DNA of 64,000 nt. Source: Mobiluncus porci (GTDB lineage Bacteria; Actinomycetota; Actinomycetes; Actinomycetales; Actinomycetaceae). A program made the position numbers and the translations under genes. The notes under the pieces are model-generated. The model made no database searches. It was not told where the DNA came from and was given only the letters and a program-made list of their open reading frames with translations. Below, piece by piece: positions 8,336 through 18,425 of the stretch (positions are counted from its first letter, which is position 1; each line of letters begins with the position of its first letter). Location of the stretch: contig NZ_VUMY01000013.1 of assembly GCF_009695935.1 (NCBI RefSeq), positions 19,318 through 83,317 of the forward strand. Direction: 5' to 3'.

Positions 8336-10753
8336 ATGCGGAAACTGTTTATTCTCCACGGAGTCCCCGGCTCGGGCAAGACTCATCTCGTGCAAACGCT
8401 CGGGATGGAGCGCCACGCTTTGGGCCTCGACATGGTGCGGGAAATTTTTTCAGGGGAGCATTCCACGACGGACGGCTTCACCTCCATGATGCTGCGCGGA
8501 CACAAGCGGGTCGCGGCAGTGGCTTACGAGGCTTTGGAGGCGCGCCTCGACCTGGGGGATCTGCTGTTTTGGGACGCAACGACTTTGAGTGAGAAAGACA
8601 TTCCGCGGTTGGTCGGGATGTCGCGCGATTATGGCTACACGCCTTACGTGGTAAACCTCCAGGCAGGGCTTGATTGGGAGACAATCCGCTTGCGCAATCT
8701 CGAGCGGGGCAATGACCGGCTGGAAGAATCCGCGCTCCGAAAAATGTTTGACCGCGGGGGAGAGCCGCTGTCGCGGGTGGTTCCGGCAGGAGTGGAAGTA
8801 ATCGAAGGCTTCGATGAGGCAACAAGGCGGATTCCGGAGATCTTGGCCGTGGAGGATGCGCCGGTTGACCTTGATAAATACGAGAAAATCGTGGTTTTTG
8901 GGGATATCCAGTCCTGCTCCGATGCTTTAGGCCAAGCCGTCGCGGAACACGGCGGGGAGAATGGTCTCGATAACGCCGCCAATGCTTGGATTTTTGTCGG
9001 CGACCTGTTCGACCGCGGGCCAGACGCGGCCGGTGTCTTCGAGATGCTCAAAAAACCGCGGGAAAACGTGTTCCTCGTGGAAGGGAATCACGACACGAAC
9101 CTGCGCCGCGTCGTGAACCGAACCGCCAGCGGGAAAAGTTACCGCGACACTCGGACGAGCCTCGAGTCGATTCTCGCCGCCGGACACGGGACGGCCGAGG
9201 TCAAGGAGCTTCTCGGGCGGATGCGGATGGGTTTCGCCTTCACGTATCGAGGCGAAAACTATGTTGTCACCCACGGCGGGGTGGATTTTTCGCGGGTTGC
9301 TCCCGCTCCCGCGGGCGGTTTTCCGATGCGACTGTCCGACCACTCCACCTGGGAGCTCGTCTTTGGAACCTCAGGGCGGCCCGAAACCTATTCGGGAAAC
9401 TGCGACTACGGGATGGACACGAGCGCATTTGCGAGCTCCGAGCTGATCCAGTTCCATGGCCACCGCAATAACGTCAACACCGCCTCTCCGCGCCCCGCCA
9501 CGGTGAACGGGCGGGTCTATAACCTCGAGGCGCGAGTCGAACACGGAGGAGTATTGCGGGTCGTGGTCCTCAGCGGCGCGGGCGTGGAATGTTTTGAATA
9601 TCGCGACAACCAGGTCGTAGCTTGGCAAGCTCTGCGGGCCGAGTCCGTGGTCTTCTCGGAGGAGGTCTCCGATGGTTCCGGTTCAGCAAGTGCCACCCCG
9701 ATTTCAGGCGAGACTCCAAGGCCTGAGAACAAGACGACAGCGGGGGAGACCCCTGCTGACAGCGCCAACATCGCCGAACTCATCCGCAGCGGCGATCCGA
9801 AAGACCCCAAAGTGATTCTCGCAAAACTGCGGGTGAGCCCCTACATCCGCGAATCAGTCGTTCGCGGGGACATTCACGCCTTCAACTTCACCCGCGAAGC
9901 CTTCGCCAAAGGAATGTGGGATGAATCCACCGTGGCTGCCCGCGGGCTTTTCGTTCGCGGCCAAGACGTTGTAGCTAGGGGATATGAGAAGTTTTTCGAG
10001 ATTAATGACTTTTCCGGACACGGATTTACCCGCGCCGAAGTCGAAGGTGAGCTGTTCGAATACCCTTGCCGACTCGCCACAAAAGAAAACGGTTTTCTGG
10101 GGCTTGTGGCCGCGGTGGACGGGGAGCTCACGGTGTTTTCCAAGTCTGGAATAACGGACTATTCCGAGGCGGCCGCAGCGATGCTGCGTGAGGCTCTCGG
10201 TTCGGTGGAACGCGAGGTGGCTTTGACCGAGCGGTTGGAGGCGTCGAACGTGACGCTTGCCTGCGAGATGATTATGTTGAATGACCCGCACGTGATTTAC
10301 CATGATAAAGCCGAGGTCGTCGTTCTTGATGCCATCAAGAACGACTGGCAATTCGCGGTTGATGACGCGGTGGCCGACGCGGTGGCGGGGGAATTCGGGC
10401 TGCGCCGAGCGAGCGTGCGGATGCTGGAAACCCCGGAGGAGTTCGACATTCGCGCCCTCGCCGCCGAGGCAGGGGAGGGGTTCGTGCTTCGCGACCAGGC
10501 GGGGCGCATGGTGAAAATCAAAACCCAGTTCTACCGCAACATTAAGCGCGTGCGCTCGGAGTTTAACCGTGTCGTCGCCGGCCGTTCGCGTCATCTTCCC
10601 GAGGCTTACGCCGAGGTCGAAGACGTTTTACGCGAAGCCGACGTGTGGGGGAACTGGGAGGAATATCTCGTCATCACTCCTGGCGGGAGAGAAACCCTTG
10701 ACCTGCCACGCCTCATCCATGATTTCCACCTGGAGTCTTATTTCCAAGAGTAG
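8336..10753 (+). CDS. Trifunctional RNA-repair protein: polynucleotide kinase, metallophosphatase, T4 Rnl1-like RNA ligase
   Basis: 805 residues with three end-healing and sealing modules. Kinase 1 to about 165: P-loop GVPGSGKT (9-16). Calcineurin-like phosphatase about 185-440: GDIQSC, GDLFDRGP (about 221), GNHD (about 250), THGG (about 312), FHGHRNN (about 373). Nucleotidyltransferase/ligase about 530-790: KENG (about 583) as the adenylated-lysine motif, EGFVLRD (about 714) and VKIKTQFY (about 726). A low-complexity linker (about 445-475) joins the halves. The order is like bacterial Pnkp, but motif I resembles T4 RNA ligase 1, and no hen1 lies beside it. Expected to repair broken tRNA or other RNA. 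The ATG follows GAAGGA; the gene appears monocistronic. Confidence 0.85.
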   Translation: MRKLFILHGVPGSGKTHLVQTLGMERHALGLDMVREIFSGEHSTTDGFTSMMLRGHKRVAAVAYEALEARLDLGDLLFWDATTLSEKDIPRLVGMSRDYGYTPYVVNLQAGLDWETIRLRNLERGNDRLEESALRKMFDRGGEPLSRVVPAGVEVIEGFDEATRRIPEILAVEDAPVDLDKYEKIVVFGDIQSCSDALGQAVAEHGGENGLDNAANAWIFVGDLFDRGPDAAGVFEMLKKPRENVFLVEGNHDTNLRRVVNRTASGKSYRDTRTSLESILAAGHGTAEVKELLGRMRMGFAFTYRGENYVVTHGGVDFSRVAPAPAGGFPMRLSDHSTWELVFGTSGRPETYSGNCDYGMDTSAFASSELIQFHGHRNNVNTASPRPATVNGRVYNLEARVEHGGVLRVVVLSGAGVECFEYRDNQVVAWQALRAESVVFSEEVSDGSGSASATPISGETPRPENKTTAGETPADSANIAELIRSGDPKDPKVILAKLRVSPYIRESVVRGDIHAFNFTREAFAKGMWDESTVAARGLFVRGQDVVARGYEKFFEINDFSGHGFTRAEVEGELFEYPCRLATKENGFLGLVAAVDGELTVFSKSGITDYSEAAAAMLREALGSVEREVALTERLEASNVTLACEMIMLNDPHVIYHDKAEVVVLDAIKNDWQFAVDDAVADAVAGEFGLRRASVRMLETPEEFDIRALAAEAGEGFVLRDQAGRMVKIKTQFYRNIKRVRSEFNRVVAGRSRHLPEAYAEVEDVLREADVWGNWEEYLVITPGGRETLDLPRLIHDFHLESYFQE

Positions 10754-10814
10754 CTCCGGTTAATCTGAGCATAGAGAAGCTCCAGCGCCAGCATGGTATA
10801 AATATGCAAGGAAA

Positions 10815-10828
10815 TGAATAATAATGTA
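10815..10828. promoter_or_regulatory. ARG box before argC
   Basis: TGAATAATAATGTA matches the ArgR operator half-site pattern (TGnATwwwwATnCA) at nearly every position, 32 nt before the argC start. A second weaker half site, GCATGGTATAAATATGC, lies just upstream at about 10791-10807. argR is encoded in the same cluster. Confidence 0.65.
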
Positions 10829-10860
10829 TAGTGGGGTTTTGAAGGCTAAAGGAGTGGATT

Positions 10861-11937
10861 ATGAACGATTTCAATAAGGTGAAAGTCGCGGTCGCGGGGG
10901 CTTCCGGTTCGGCGGGAGGAGAGATTTTGCGGCTTCTGCTCGGCCACCCCAGCATCGAAATCGGCGCGCTGACGGCCTCGAGCTCTGTGGGCGAGCCCTT
11001 GCGAAACCACCACCCACACCTCTTCGACCTCGCAAATCGCATTCTCGAGCCAACAGACTCCGAACATCTACGCGACCACGATGTCATCTTTTTGGGACTC
11101 CCACACGGGGCTTCCGCCGAGGTTACGAACGCACTCAGAGCCTCCGGATCCAAAGCAATCCTTATTGATGCCGGCGCGGATCATCGACTCACCGACCCCC
11201 AGGCTTGGCGCGATTACTATCATTCCGAGCCGGCTGAGCCCTGGACTTATTCGATGCCCGAACTCTTGCATCAAGGAGAAACTCGGGCCAAAGCTCAAAG
11301 AGAAGCTCTTGCTGGCGCGCGTGAAATCGCGGTGCCAGGCTGTAACGTTACGGCCGTGACTTTGGCGCTCCAACCCGCCGTGGCCGCGGGTCTCATTGAC
11401 CCCAAAGACATAGTTGCCAACCTCGCGGTCGGCTATTCCGGGGCGGGCAAGGGACTCAAGCCGCACTTGATGATGCTTGCCGGTCTCGGGAATGCCCAAG
11501 GATATTCGATGGCCGGAACCCACCGCCACATCCCCGAAATTATCCAAAACCTCCAGGTTGCCGGCGCGGGCGAGGTGAAGCTCTCCTTTACTCCGGTTCT
11601 GGTTCCGATGAATCGCGGGATTCTCGCGACCGTGACCGCGCCGCTCACGGGCGGAAAAACCGCGGCCGACCTGCGCGCGGCCTACCAGGCAACCTGCGAG
11701 CCCGAGCCCTTGTTGGAATTTCTTCCCGAAGGTATCTGGCCGACCCTAACGATGGTGACAGGGTCGGCTAAAGCCGCTATCCAGGTCGCCGTGGATGAGC
11801 GCGCGGGTAAAGTTGTCGCCCAATGTGCCATTGATAACCTCGGGAAAGGCACGGCTTGTGCTGCAATTCAGGGGATGAATCTCGCACTTGGCTTGCCGGA
11901 GTTGACCGGAGTTCCGACGGTTTCCACCGCACCCTGA
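10861..11937 (+). CDS. argC: N-acetyl-gamma-glutamyl-phosphate reductase
   Basis: Third step of arginine synthesis: NADPH reduction of N-acetylglutamyl phosphate to the semialdehyde. 358 residues; N-terminal dinucleotide fold VAVAGASGSAGGEILRLL, and the catalytic cysteine in VPGCNVTAVTLAL (about residue 160). The later GTHRHIPEI region carries the conserved His. Preceded by AAAGGAG. First gene of the cluster and directly behind the ARG box, so repression by ArgR with arginine is expected. Confidence 0.96.
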   Translation: MNDFNKVKVAVAGASGSAGGEILRLLLGHPSIEIGALTASSSVGEPLRNHHPHLFDLANRILEPTDSEHLRDHDVIFLGLPHGASAEVTNALRASGSKAILIDAGADHRLTDPQAWRDYYHSEPAEPWTYSMPELLHQGETRAKAQREALAGAREIAVPGCNVTAVTLALQPAVAAGLIDPKDIVANLAVGYSGAGKGLKPHLMMLAGLGNAQGYSMAGTHRHIPEIIQNLQVAGAGEVKLSFTPVLVPMNRGILATVTAPLTGGKTAADLRAAYQATCEPEPLLEFLPEGIWPTLTMVTGSAKAAIQVAVDERAGKVVAQCAIDNLGKGTACAAIQGMNLALGLPELTGVPTVSTAP

Positions 11938-12091
11938 CCCAGGCGTAGCCTGCCACAGATACAACCTGACCCAGATTTTGAGTGCGGCATCACCTCCAGA
12001 CCCCGCTTCCGCTAAAGGGAATTTTGATTTGAAAACTCGGTTCGGGACAATGGAGAAAAGAACTCAATAAATGCATAGCCTAGGGGGTCTC

Positions 12092-13000
12092 GTGAGTAAA
12101 GCCATCGTCATTTTCAATCCCGCCAAAGTCCGTGAAGTCGATCCGTTTAAAGAAAGCCTGGGGAAGGTGGCCCAAGAAAACGGCTTCGAGCTCGAATATA
12201 TCGAAACTGCCGAGGAGGATCCCGGCTTCGAGATGGCCGCCCAGGCCCGCGAAGCGAAGCCGGACTTGGTTATCGTCGCTGGTGGGGATGGTACAGTTCG
12301 GGTCGTGACCACGGAACTTCGGGAGACTGGAATTCCGGTGGCAATCCTTCCGGCAGGAACCACGAATCTCTTGGCTCGAAATCTCGGTATTTCCATGAAT
12401 ATGGACGAAGCTATCCAGACGGCCTTTGCGGGACGAACCCTAAAATTCGATCTCGTGAAAGTAACCCTGGGTCAGGGAAAAGACCCGAAATATTTCACCG
12501 GCATGGCCGGAGTGGGCATCGATGCCGAGGTGATGCACGGGGTGGAGGACAAACTCAAGAAACTGGTTGGGCCGGGCGCCTATGTCATGTCGTTTTTGCA
12601 ACAAGTGGGGAGTAGCCCGTGCCGCGTCAAGGTCACCATTGATGACACTCGCGTTTTGAAACGAAAAACCACCTTGTTGATGGTGGGAAACACGGCTGAG
12701 CTAACCGGAGGAGTCAAACTCTTCCCCGAAGCAGACCCCACCGATGGCTCTCTGGAGTTGCTCCTGGGGGCGCCCACCGGATTCGCCAGTTGGCTCAAAG
12801 TCATTGGCGGAGTCTTGACTGGAAAGCGCAAAAACCAGGAAATGGAATATTTCACGGGAAAGAAATTCACTGTCGAAATCGCCCAGCCGACCGTGTGGGA
12901 GATGGACGGAGACGCCGAGGAACCGGCCCAGAGCTGGACTTTCGAGGTGCTGCCCGGGGCTTTGAGTGTGTGCGCGGGGGAACTTTCAGAAAGTAAGTAG
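12092..13000 (+). CDS. Diacylglycerol kinase / lipid kinase family protein
   Basis: About 302 residues of the DagK/YegS/sphingosine-kinase catalytic family: VIVAGGDGTVRVV nucleotide-binding motif, LPAGTTNLLARNLGI, GMAGVGIDAEVM and a C-terminal beta domain ending near WEMDGDAEEPAQSW. Substrate likely a membrane lipid such as diacylglycerol; not provable here. I prefer GTG at 12092, behind AGGGGG, over the upstream ATG at 12071. It sits between argC and argJ in the same direction, with its own gaps (154 and 114 nt), so it looks like an insertion into an otherwise standard arg order. Confidence 0.85.
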   Translation: MSKAIVIFNPAKVREVDPFKESLGKVAQENGFELEYIETAEEDPGFEMAAQAREAKPDLVIVAGGDGTVRVVTTELRETGIPVAILPAGTTNLLARNLGISMNMDEAIQTAFAGRTLKFDLVKVTLGQGKDPKYFTGMAGVGIDAEVMHGVEDKLKKLVGPGAYVMSFLQQVGSSPCRVKVTIDDTRVLKRKTTLLMVGNTAELTGGVKLFPEADPTDGSLELLLGAPTGFASWLKVIGGVLTGKRKNQEMEYFTGKKFTVEIAQPTVWEMDGDAEEPAQSWTFEVLPGALSVCAGELSESK

Positions 13001-13039
13001 GGAAGTAAGAGGGCGCTGACCAGGTATTTTCTCCTCACT

Positions 13040-13075
13040 TGCAAAAATATGCAGTGGCGCGTATATTTATAACTG
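13040..13075. promoter_or_regulatory. Tandem ARG boxes before argJ
   Basis: TGCAAAAATATGCA at 13040-13053 is a near-palindromic ArgR site. GTATATTTATAAC immediately downstream looks like a second, degenerate box, giving the usual paired arrangement. This suggests a separate ArgR-controlled promoter after the lipid kinase gene. Confidence 0.65.
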
Positions 13076-13114
13076 TTGTGGTTATGAATAGCTTACGAGT
13101 AGGCAAGGAGCGAG

Positions 13115-14278
13115 ATGAGCGTCACTTTCCCGCAAGGTTTTGAGGCCGGCGGAGCGCACGTGGGTTTGCGCGGCAAACTGCACCCAGATATGGCGATTGT
13201 CAAAAACCTCGGCCCGGAATACGGGGTCGCCGGAGTCTTCACCTCCAATCGGGTTTTTGCCGCTCCGGTGGGTCTCGACCGCGAGGTGGTGGCTCGTGGA
13301 AAAGCCGCGGCGGTGGTCGTGAATTCAGCAAATGCCAACGCCTGTACGGGGCAACAAGGGCGAAAAGATGCCGCGGCCATGGCGACCCACCTTGGTGAAA
13401 CCCTCGGGGTGCCGAGCGAGGAATGCTTGGTGTGCTCTACCGGCATCATTGGTCGTGCCTTGGATATGCCGAAGATGCTCGCTGGCATTGAGCAAGTCGC
13501 CGCGGGACTGAGCGAGGAAGGGGGAGACGCGGCTGCTGAAGCCATCTTGACGACCGACACCAAGCCGAAAACGGCCCGGGCACAAAGCGCTACCGGATGG
13601 AAAATCGGGGGCATGGCCAAGGGGGCGGGAATGCTCGCCCCGGCGCTCGCCACGATGATTGTGGTCCTCACCACTGATGCCTCCTTCGAAGCTGCGAGCC
13701 TCCAGGCGACTTTGAAAGAAGTTGTGGATGAAACCTTCAACCGTCTCGACTCCGACGGCTGTATGTCCACTAACGACACGGTTTTACTGCTGGCCAATGG
13801 GGCGAGCGGGGTGAAAGCCGACCTGGATGAGTTCAAGACAAAGTTGCAAGAGGTTTGCCAGAATCTCGCGCTACAACTGTTGGGTGATGCTGAAGGGGCC
13901 CACCACGATGTGGAGATTCGCATCAAGGGGGCAGCAACAGTCGAAGGAGCGCTCTTTGCGGCCCGCACGATTGCGCGGTCAAATCTCGTGAAAACCGCCA
14001 TTTACGGCAACGACCCGAACTGGGGGCGTATCTTGAGCCAGCTCGGAACTGTGCCGGAAGACGTGTTGCCTTTTGACCCGAGCGAGGTTGACGTGTCGAT
14101 TAACGGTGTGACGGTCTGCCGAGCGGGAGGAATCGGGGAGAATCCCTACCTGGCCGATTTGAGTCCGCGCGAGTGCCGGATTCTAGTCGAGCTTCACGCG
14201 GGAGAGGAAGAAGCCTTTGTGTGGACCTCGGATCTCACCCACGAATATGTGCATATTAATGGGGACTACACGACATGA
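13115..14278 (+). CDS. argJ: Bifunctional ornithine acetyltransferase / N-acetylglutamate synthase
   Basis: Recycles the acetyl group from N-acetylornithine to glutamate, and in bifunctional members also uses acetyl-CoA. 387 residues; the self-cleavage and nucleophile site is KGAGMLAPALATM, with the Thr of ATM (about residue 180) expected to become the N-terminal nucleophile of the beta chain. Also IYGNDPNWGRI and the C-terminal EYVHINGDYTT typical of ArgJ. ATG behind AAGGAGCGAG. Presence of argJ implies the cyclic acetyl pathway. Confidence 0.96.
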   Translation: MSVTFPQGFEAGGAHVGLRGKLHPDMAIVKNLGPEYGVAGVFTSNRVFAAPVGLDREVVARGKAAAVVVNSANANACTGQQGRKDAAAMATHLGETLGVPSEECLVCSTGIIGRALDMPKMLAGIEQVAAGLSEEGGDAAAEAILTTDTKPKTARAQSATGWKIGGMAKGAGMLAPALATMIVVLTTDASFEAASLQATLKEVVDETFNRLDSDGCMSTNDTVLLLANGASGVKADLDEFKTKLQEVCQNLALQLLGDAEGAHHDVEIRIKGAATVEGALFAARTIARSNLVKTAIYGNDPNWGRILSQLGTVPEDVLPFDPSEVDVSINGVTVCRAGGIGENPYLADLSPRECRILVELHAGEEEAFVWTSDLTHEYVHINGDYTT

Positions 14279-14343
14279 TTTGCTGCGCCAGGAACGAGGC
14301 GTGCTGGCTACGCGATAATAACGACTGTTGAAAAGGAAAAAAG

Positions 14344-15252
14344 ATGGCGATTACACCGCTGGAAAAAACCGAGGTGCTCCTCGAAGCAATGCCGTGGCTG
14401 CAGAGCTATCGCGGCTCCACGGTCGTGATTAAATACGGCGGTAACGCGATGATTAACGACGCGTTGCGCCGCGCCTTCGCCAAGGACATCATGTTCCTGC
14501 ACCAAGTCGGCTTACGACCGGTCGTGGTTCACGGCGGCGGCCCGCAGATTACCGAGATGCTTGACCGGCTTGGCCTAGAAGCCCCCTTTATTGACGGCTA
14601 CCGCGTCACCACTCCGGCAGTCATGGACGTGGTTCGCATGGTTTTGACCGGCAAAGTGCAACGCGAACTGGTCGGACTATTGAATGTCCACGAGTCTCTG
14701 GCCGTGGGAATCTCCGGAGAAGACGCCGCCCTGTTTCAGGCACGGAAGCGCAGAGCCCCCGAAGGGAAAGATCTCGGTCTCGTGGGCGATATTGTCAAAG
14801 TCCATCCCGAACCGGTCTTGGATATGCTCGACCACGGGAGAATCCCCGTGATTTCCTCGGTGGCTCCGGATGACCACGACCCCAACACGGTTCTCAACGT
14901 GAACGCGGACGCGGCTGCTTCAGCCCTGGCGGTGGCACTAAAGGCGCGGAAACTGGTGGTTTTGACCGACGTGGAAGGGCTGTACCGCGATATTAACGAC
15001 AAGGACTCGTTGATTCGCTACCTCACCACTAGCGAGGTGGAGGCCATGCTTCCCACGTTGTCTTCGGGCATGATTCCGAAAATGCGCGCCTGCGTGGATG
15101 CGGTTCGTGGGGGAGCGCAACGCGCCACGATTATTGACGGGCGCATCCCTCACTCGATGCTATTGGAAATTGTCACGAATGAGGGAACCGGTACCGAGGT
15201 TATTCCTGATGACACTGCGGAAAAGGCCATCGAATTTCGGGCGCCACATTAG
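14344..15252 (+). CDS. argB: Acetylglutamate kinase
   Basis: Phosphorylates N-acetylglutamate, usually the feedback-controlled step. 302 residues of the amino acid kinase fold: [10 protein letters not shown] (Lys for phosphate), [10 protein letters not shown], and [29 protein letters not shown]. The N-terminal helix before the kinase core ([15 protein letters not shown]) is the extension found in arginine-inhibited hexameric enzymes, so feedback inhibition is likely. 65 nt after argJ, ATG behind AAAAGGAAAA. Confidence 0.96.
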   Translation: MAITPLEKTEVLLEAMPWLQSYRGSTVVIKYGGNAMINDALRRAFAKDIMFLHQVGLRPVVVHGGGPQITEMLDRLGLEAPFIDGYRVTTPAVMDVVRMVLTGKVQRELVGLLNVHESLAVGISGEDAALFQARKRRAPEGKDLGLVGDIVKVHPEPVLDMLDHGRIPVISSVAPDDHDPNTVLNVNADAAASALAVALKARKLVVLTDVEGLYRDINDKDSLIRYLTTSEVEAMLPTLSSGMIPKMRACVDAVRGGAQRATIIDGRIPHSMLLEIVTNEGTGTEVIPDDTAEKAIEFRAPH

Positions 15253-15337
15253 TCAAGCGAGCAATCCAACCGGAGACAACAGGGCTTGAACATGAGTCAA
15301 AAGACAGATCCCCACGACTCATTTGGGAAGGAAAACA

Positions 15338-16642
15338 ATGAAAGCAGATGACTGGATTCAACGTTATGAAAACTCCATAATGAACACTTTTGGTCGCCCC
15401 CAAACGGTTCTCGCCCGCGGGGCGGGGTGCTTTGTGTGGGATGAGGACGGACACCAGTATCTCGATCTTCTGGGCGGCATTGCCGTAAACGCGCTCGGAC
15501 ACGGACACCCCAATATGGTGAAAGCTCTGACCGCCCAAATCCAAACCCTCGGTCATATCAGTAATTTCTTCGCCTCCTCGGTTCAAATCGAAGCCGCGGA
15601 AAAGATTCTACAAATTGTTGAACCCGGCGGCGCCCCCGAGGGCTCGCGCGTGTTTTTCGCCAACTCCGGAACGGAAGCGAACGAGGCGGCTTTCAAAATC
15701 GTGCGGGCGCGCGGGGCTAGACTTGCCGCCGAAAACCCCGGTGAGCCGCCGCGCACTCGGATTCTTGCCCTGGAAAATGCATTCCACGGGAGGACCATGG
15801 GTTCGCTTTCCTTGACTTATAAAGATGCCTATCGGGCTCCTTTTGAACCGCTACCGGCTCGGGTCGAGTTCATTCCCTACGCGATGGCCGCCTTGGAGCG
15901 GGCCTTTGAAGGGGAACGGGGGCGTGACATTGCGGCCCTGTTTATTGAACCGATTCAAGGAGAGGCGGGGGTTCGTCCCCTTTCCGAACATTTTTTGCGG
16001 CTGGCTCGCGAGATGACCGCGAAGGCGGGCGCGCTGCTGGTTGTGGATGAAGTTCAGACCGGTATGGGGCGCACCGGTACCTGGATGGCGCACCACGCTG
16101 CGGGAATTATTCCCGACGTGGTCACTTTGGCGAAAGGCCTCGGCGCCGGATTCCCGGTGGGGGCTTGTGTGGCGCTGAACCAAGAGGCCGCGACAGTCCT
16201 CGGGCCGGGGATGCACGGCTCGACTTTCGCTGGAAACCCGCTGGCCGCGGCGAGTGTCCTGACGACCATAAACACGATTGAAGAAGAGGGTCTGTTGGCT
16301 AATGCGCGGGAAGTGGGAGAAATCTGGAGCCGCGAGATTATTGCTCTGAACCATCCGCTCATCTCCGAAGTGCGGGGTCCGGGTCTGCTGTTGGGAATCG
16401 GCCTGACAACTCCTCTCGCGAAGCCGCTGGCAGCGGAACTGTTCCGGCAGGGGTTCATTGTCAACGCCCCGGACACGTTCACGATTCGGCTTGCGCCGCC
16501 GCTGATTATTTCGGCGCCGCAAACCCGCATGTTCACCAAGGCGCTACCCGAGATTCTGGATCAAGTCGCCCACGACGTCGAGATGCAAGTTTCCCAAGGA
16601 AAGCCGGTTGGGGAACGTCGCGAAGGGAGTCACCATGTCTGA
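15338..16642 (+). CDS. argD: Acetylornithine aminotransferase
   Basis: PLP-dependent class III transaminase, 434 residues, converting N-acetylglutamate semialdehyde to N-acetylornithine. Seen: FFANSGTEANEAA phosphate-binding region, VVDEVQTGMGRTG, and the Schiff-base lysine in LAKGLGAGFPVG (about residue 262). I start at ATG 15338, preceded by GGGAAGGAAAACA; an upstream in-frame TTG at 15323 overlaps the ribosome site. Its last 8 nt overlap argR, indicating translational coupling. Confidence 0.95.
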   Translation: MKADDWIQRYENSIMNTFGRPQTVLARGAGCFVWDEDGHQYLDLLGGIAVNALGHGHPNMVKALTAQIQTLGHISNFFASSVQIEAAEKILQIVEPGGAPEGSRVFFANSGTEANEAAFKIVRARGARLAAENPGEPPRTRILALENAFHGRTMGSLSLTYKDAYRAPFEPLPARVEFIPYAMAALERAFEGERGRDIAALFIEPIQGEAGVRPLSEHFLRLAREMTAKAGALLVVDEVQTGMGRTGTWMAHHAAGIIPDVVTLAKGLGAGFPVGACVALNQEAATVLGPGMHGSTFAGNPLAAASVLTTINTIEEEGLLANAREVGEIWSREIIALNHPLISEVRGPGLLLGIGLTTPLAKPLAAELFRQGFIVNAPDTFTIRLAPPLIISAPQTRMFTKALPEILDQVAHDVEMQVSQGKPVGERREGSHHV

Positions 16643-17132
16643 CACCATCACTCGAGGTATGTCTTCTAAAGTATCGCGACATGCGGCGATAGCCAGGTTA
16701 CTGAAGGAAAAACCCGTCCGTTCCCAGGGGAGCCTCCAGATTCTTCTCGAGTCTGCTGGATTCAACGTGACCCAGGCAACTTTGTCACGAGACCTGGAGG
16801 AACTTGGAGCCATGAAAGTGCGCGACCCCGATGGAGGCCAGCGCTATGCCTTGGGGGCTTCTTTGGATTCTGAAGAGATTCCACTGACCCTTCCCGGGAG
16901 TCTGGAACGCTGGATTTCCCAACTTCTCATTGAAGCGCGAGCGGCTTTGAACCAGGTCGTCTTGCGGACGCCTTCCGCGGTGGCCTCGGCTTTGGCTGCC
17001 GCCATAGATAAAGAAGATCTTGACGGGGTTCTCGGCTGTATAGCTGGAGATGACACCGTTTTAATCATCTGTGCCGACGAAACCAGAGCGAACCAGCTTT
17101 GCGCGGAAATCCAACAGATGACTCATCAATAA
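16635..17132 (+). CDS. argR: Arginine repressor
   Basis: 165 residues. The N-terminal winged helix (about 10-75, [16 protein letters not shown], then [17 protein letters not shown]) binds ARG boxes; the C-terminal hexamerisation and arginine-binding domain contains [14 protein letters not shown], whose Asp pair contacts arginine. Start ATG 16635 overlaps the argD stop by 8 nt. Likely represses argC and argJ through the boxes noted above. argF, which normally stands between argD and argR in actinobacteria, is missing. Confidence 0.95.
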   Translation: MSDTITRGMSSKVSRHAAIARLLKEKPVRSQGSLQILLESAGFNVTQATLSRDLEELGAMKVRDPDGGQRYALGASLDSEEIPLTLPGSLERWISQLLIEARAALNQVVLRTPSAVASALAAAIDKEDLDGVLGCIAGDDTVLIICADETRANQLCAEIQQMTHQ

Positions 17133-17158
17133 TGGAATACAAAACACTAGGGAGAATC

Positions 17159-18394
17159 ATGGCAAAGAAACGCATCGTGCTGGCCTACTCAGGTGGACTG
17201 GACACTTCGGTCGCGATTGGCTGGATGAAAGAAAAACTCGACAGCGAGGTTATTGCGGTCTCGGTCGATGTGGGTCAGGGGGGAGAAGACCTGGAAGTCA
17301 TCCGTCAACGAGCGCTCGATTGCGGAGCCGTAGAGGCCTATGTTGCGGATGCGAAAGACGAGTTTGCCAACGAATACTGTATGCCCGCTTTGCAAGCTAA
17401 CGGGATGTATGAAGGTAAATATCCGCTGGTCTCCGCCTTGAGTCGCCCTCTGATTTCCAAACACCTCGTGATGGCCGCCAAACAGTTTGGGGCTTCCACC
17501 ATGGCTCACGGCTGTACCGGAAAAGGCAACGACCAGGTGCGTTTCGAGGTGTCATTCACCTCACTGGCTCCGGATTTGGATTGCGTCTCACCGATTCGTG
17601 ATTTGGCCTTGCAGCGTGATGTTTCCATTGCCTATGCCGAGGAACACCATTTGCCGATTGAGACCACGAAACACAACCCCTTCTCGATTGACCAAAACGT
17701 GTGGGGACGCGCTATCGAGACCGGATATCTGGAAGACCTGTGGAACGCGCCCACAAAGGACGTCTACAACTACACCGATGATCCCGCGTTTGCGGGTATC
17801 CCCGATGAAGTCATTATTACCTTCGAAAAAGGCTTACCCGTAGCCGTGGACGGGGTGAAGATGACGCCGCTCGAGGTCATCCAGGAAATGAATCGGCGCG
17901 CCGGCGCGCAAGGCGTGGGGCGTATCGATATGGTGGAAGACCGGCTGGTGGGGATTAAAGCTCGCGAGGTCTATGAGGCTCCGGGAGCGGTGGCTTTGAT
18001 TACGGCTCACCAAGCGTTGGAGGACCTGACCTTGGAGCGGCTCCAGTTGCGCTATAAGCGTCAGCATGTTGATCCTGTATGGTCAGACCTCGTTTACGAA
18101 GCCCAGTGGAATTCTCCTTTGAAGAAGTCACTAGATGCTTTCATCGCTCACACCCAGGACTATGTCTCCGGAGAGATTCGCATGACCCTGCATGGGGGGC
18201 GCGCGGTGGTGAACGGACGCCGCTCGGAGGCCTCTCTTTACGATTTCAAGCTGGCTACCTACGATTCTGGAGACACCTTCAACCAGGCTGCCTCCAGGGG
18301 TTTCATCGAGATTTACGGTTTGCAATCGAAGCTCGCCGCGGCACGCGATGTGAAGTTCGGGAAGGGCATCCAGCTCGAGGCCTCGAATTTGTGA
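17159..18394 (+). CDS. argG: Argininosuccinate synthase
   Basis: ATP-dependent joining of citrulline and aspartate. 411 residues, with PP-loop [17 protein letters not shown] near the N terminus, [15 protein letters not shown], and [19 protein letters not shown]. The start is ATG 17159 after GGGAGAATC, 26 nt behind argR. Full length, no defects visible. Confidence 0.97.
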   Translation: MAKKRIVLAYSGGLDTSVAIGWMKEKLDSEVIAVSVDVGQGGEDLEVIRQRALDCGAVEAYVADAKDEFANEYCMPALQANGMYEGKYPLVSALSRPLISKHLVMAAKQFGASTMAHGCTGKGNDQVRFEVSFTSLAPDLDCVSPIRDLALQRDVSIAYAEEHHLPIETTKHNPFSIDQNVWGRAIETGYLEDLWNAPTKDVYNYTDDPAFAGIPDEVIITFEKGLPVAVDGVKMTPLEVIQEMNRRAGAQGVGRIDMVEDRLVGIKAREVYEAPGAVALITAHQALEDLTLERLQLRYKRQHVDPVWSDLVYEAQWNSPLKKSLDAFIAHTQDYVSGEIRMTLHGGRAVVNGRRSEASLYDFKLATYDSGDTFNQAASRGFIEIYGLQSKLAAARDVKFGKGIQLEASNL

Positions 18395-18425
18395 GCTAGT
18401 TATGTGGGATGACGCGCCTAACTCT

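Noticed and set aside
12071..12091. ATG at 12071 as start of the lipid kinase
   Set aside because: GTG at 12092 has a better-placed AGGGGG and gives the family's usual N terminus; the ATG cannot be fully excluded.
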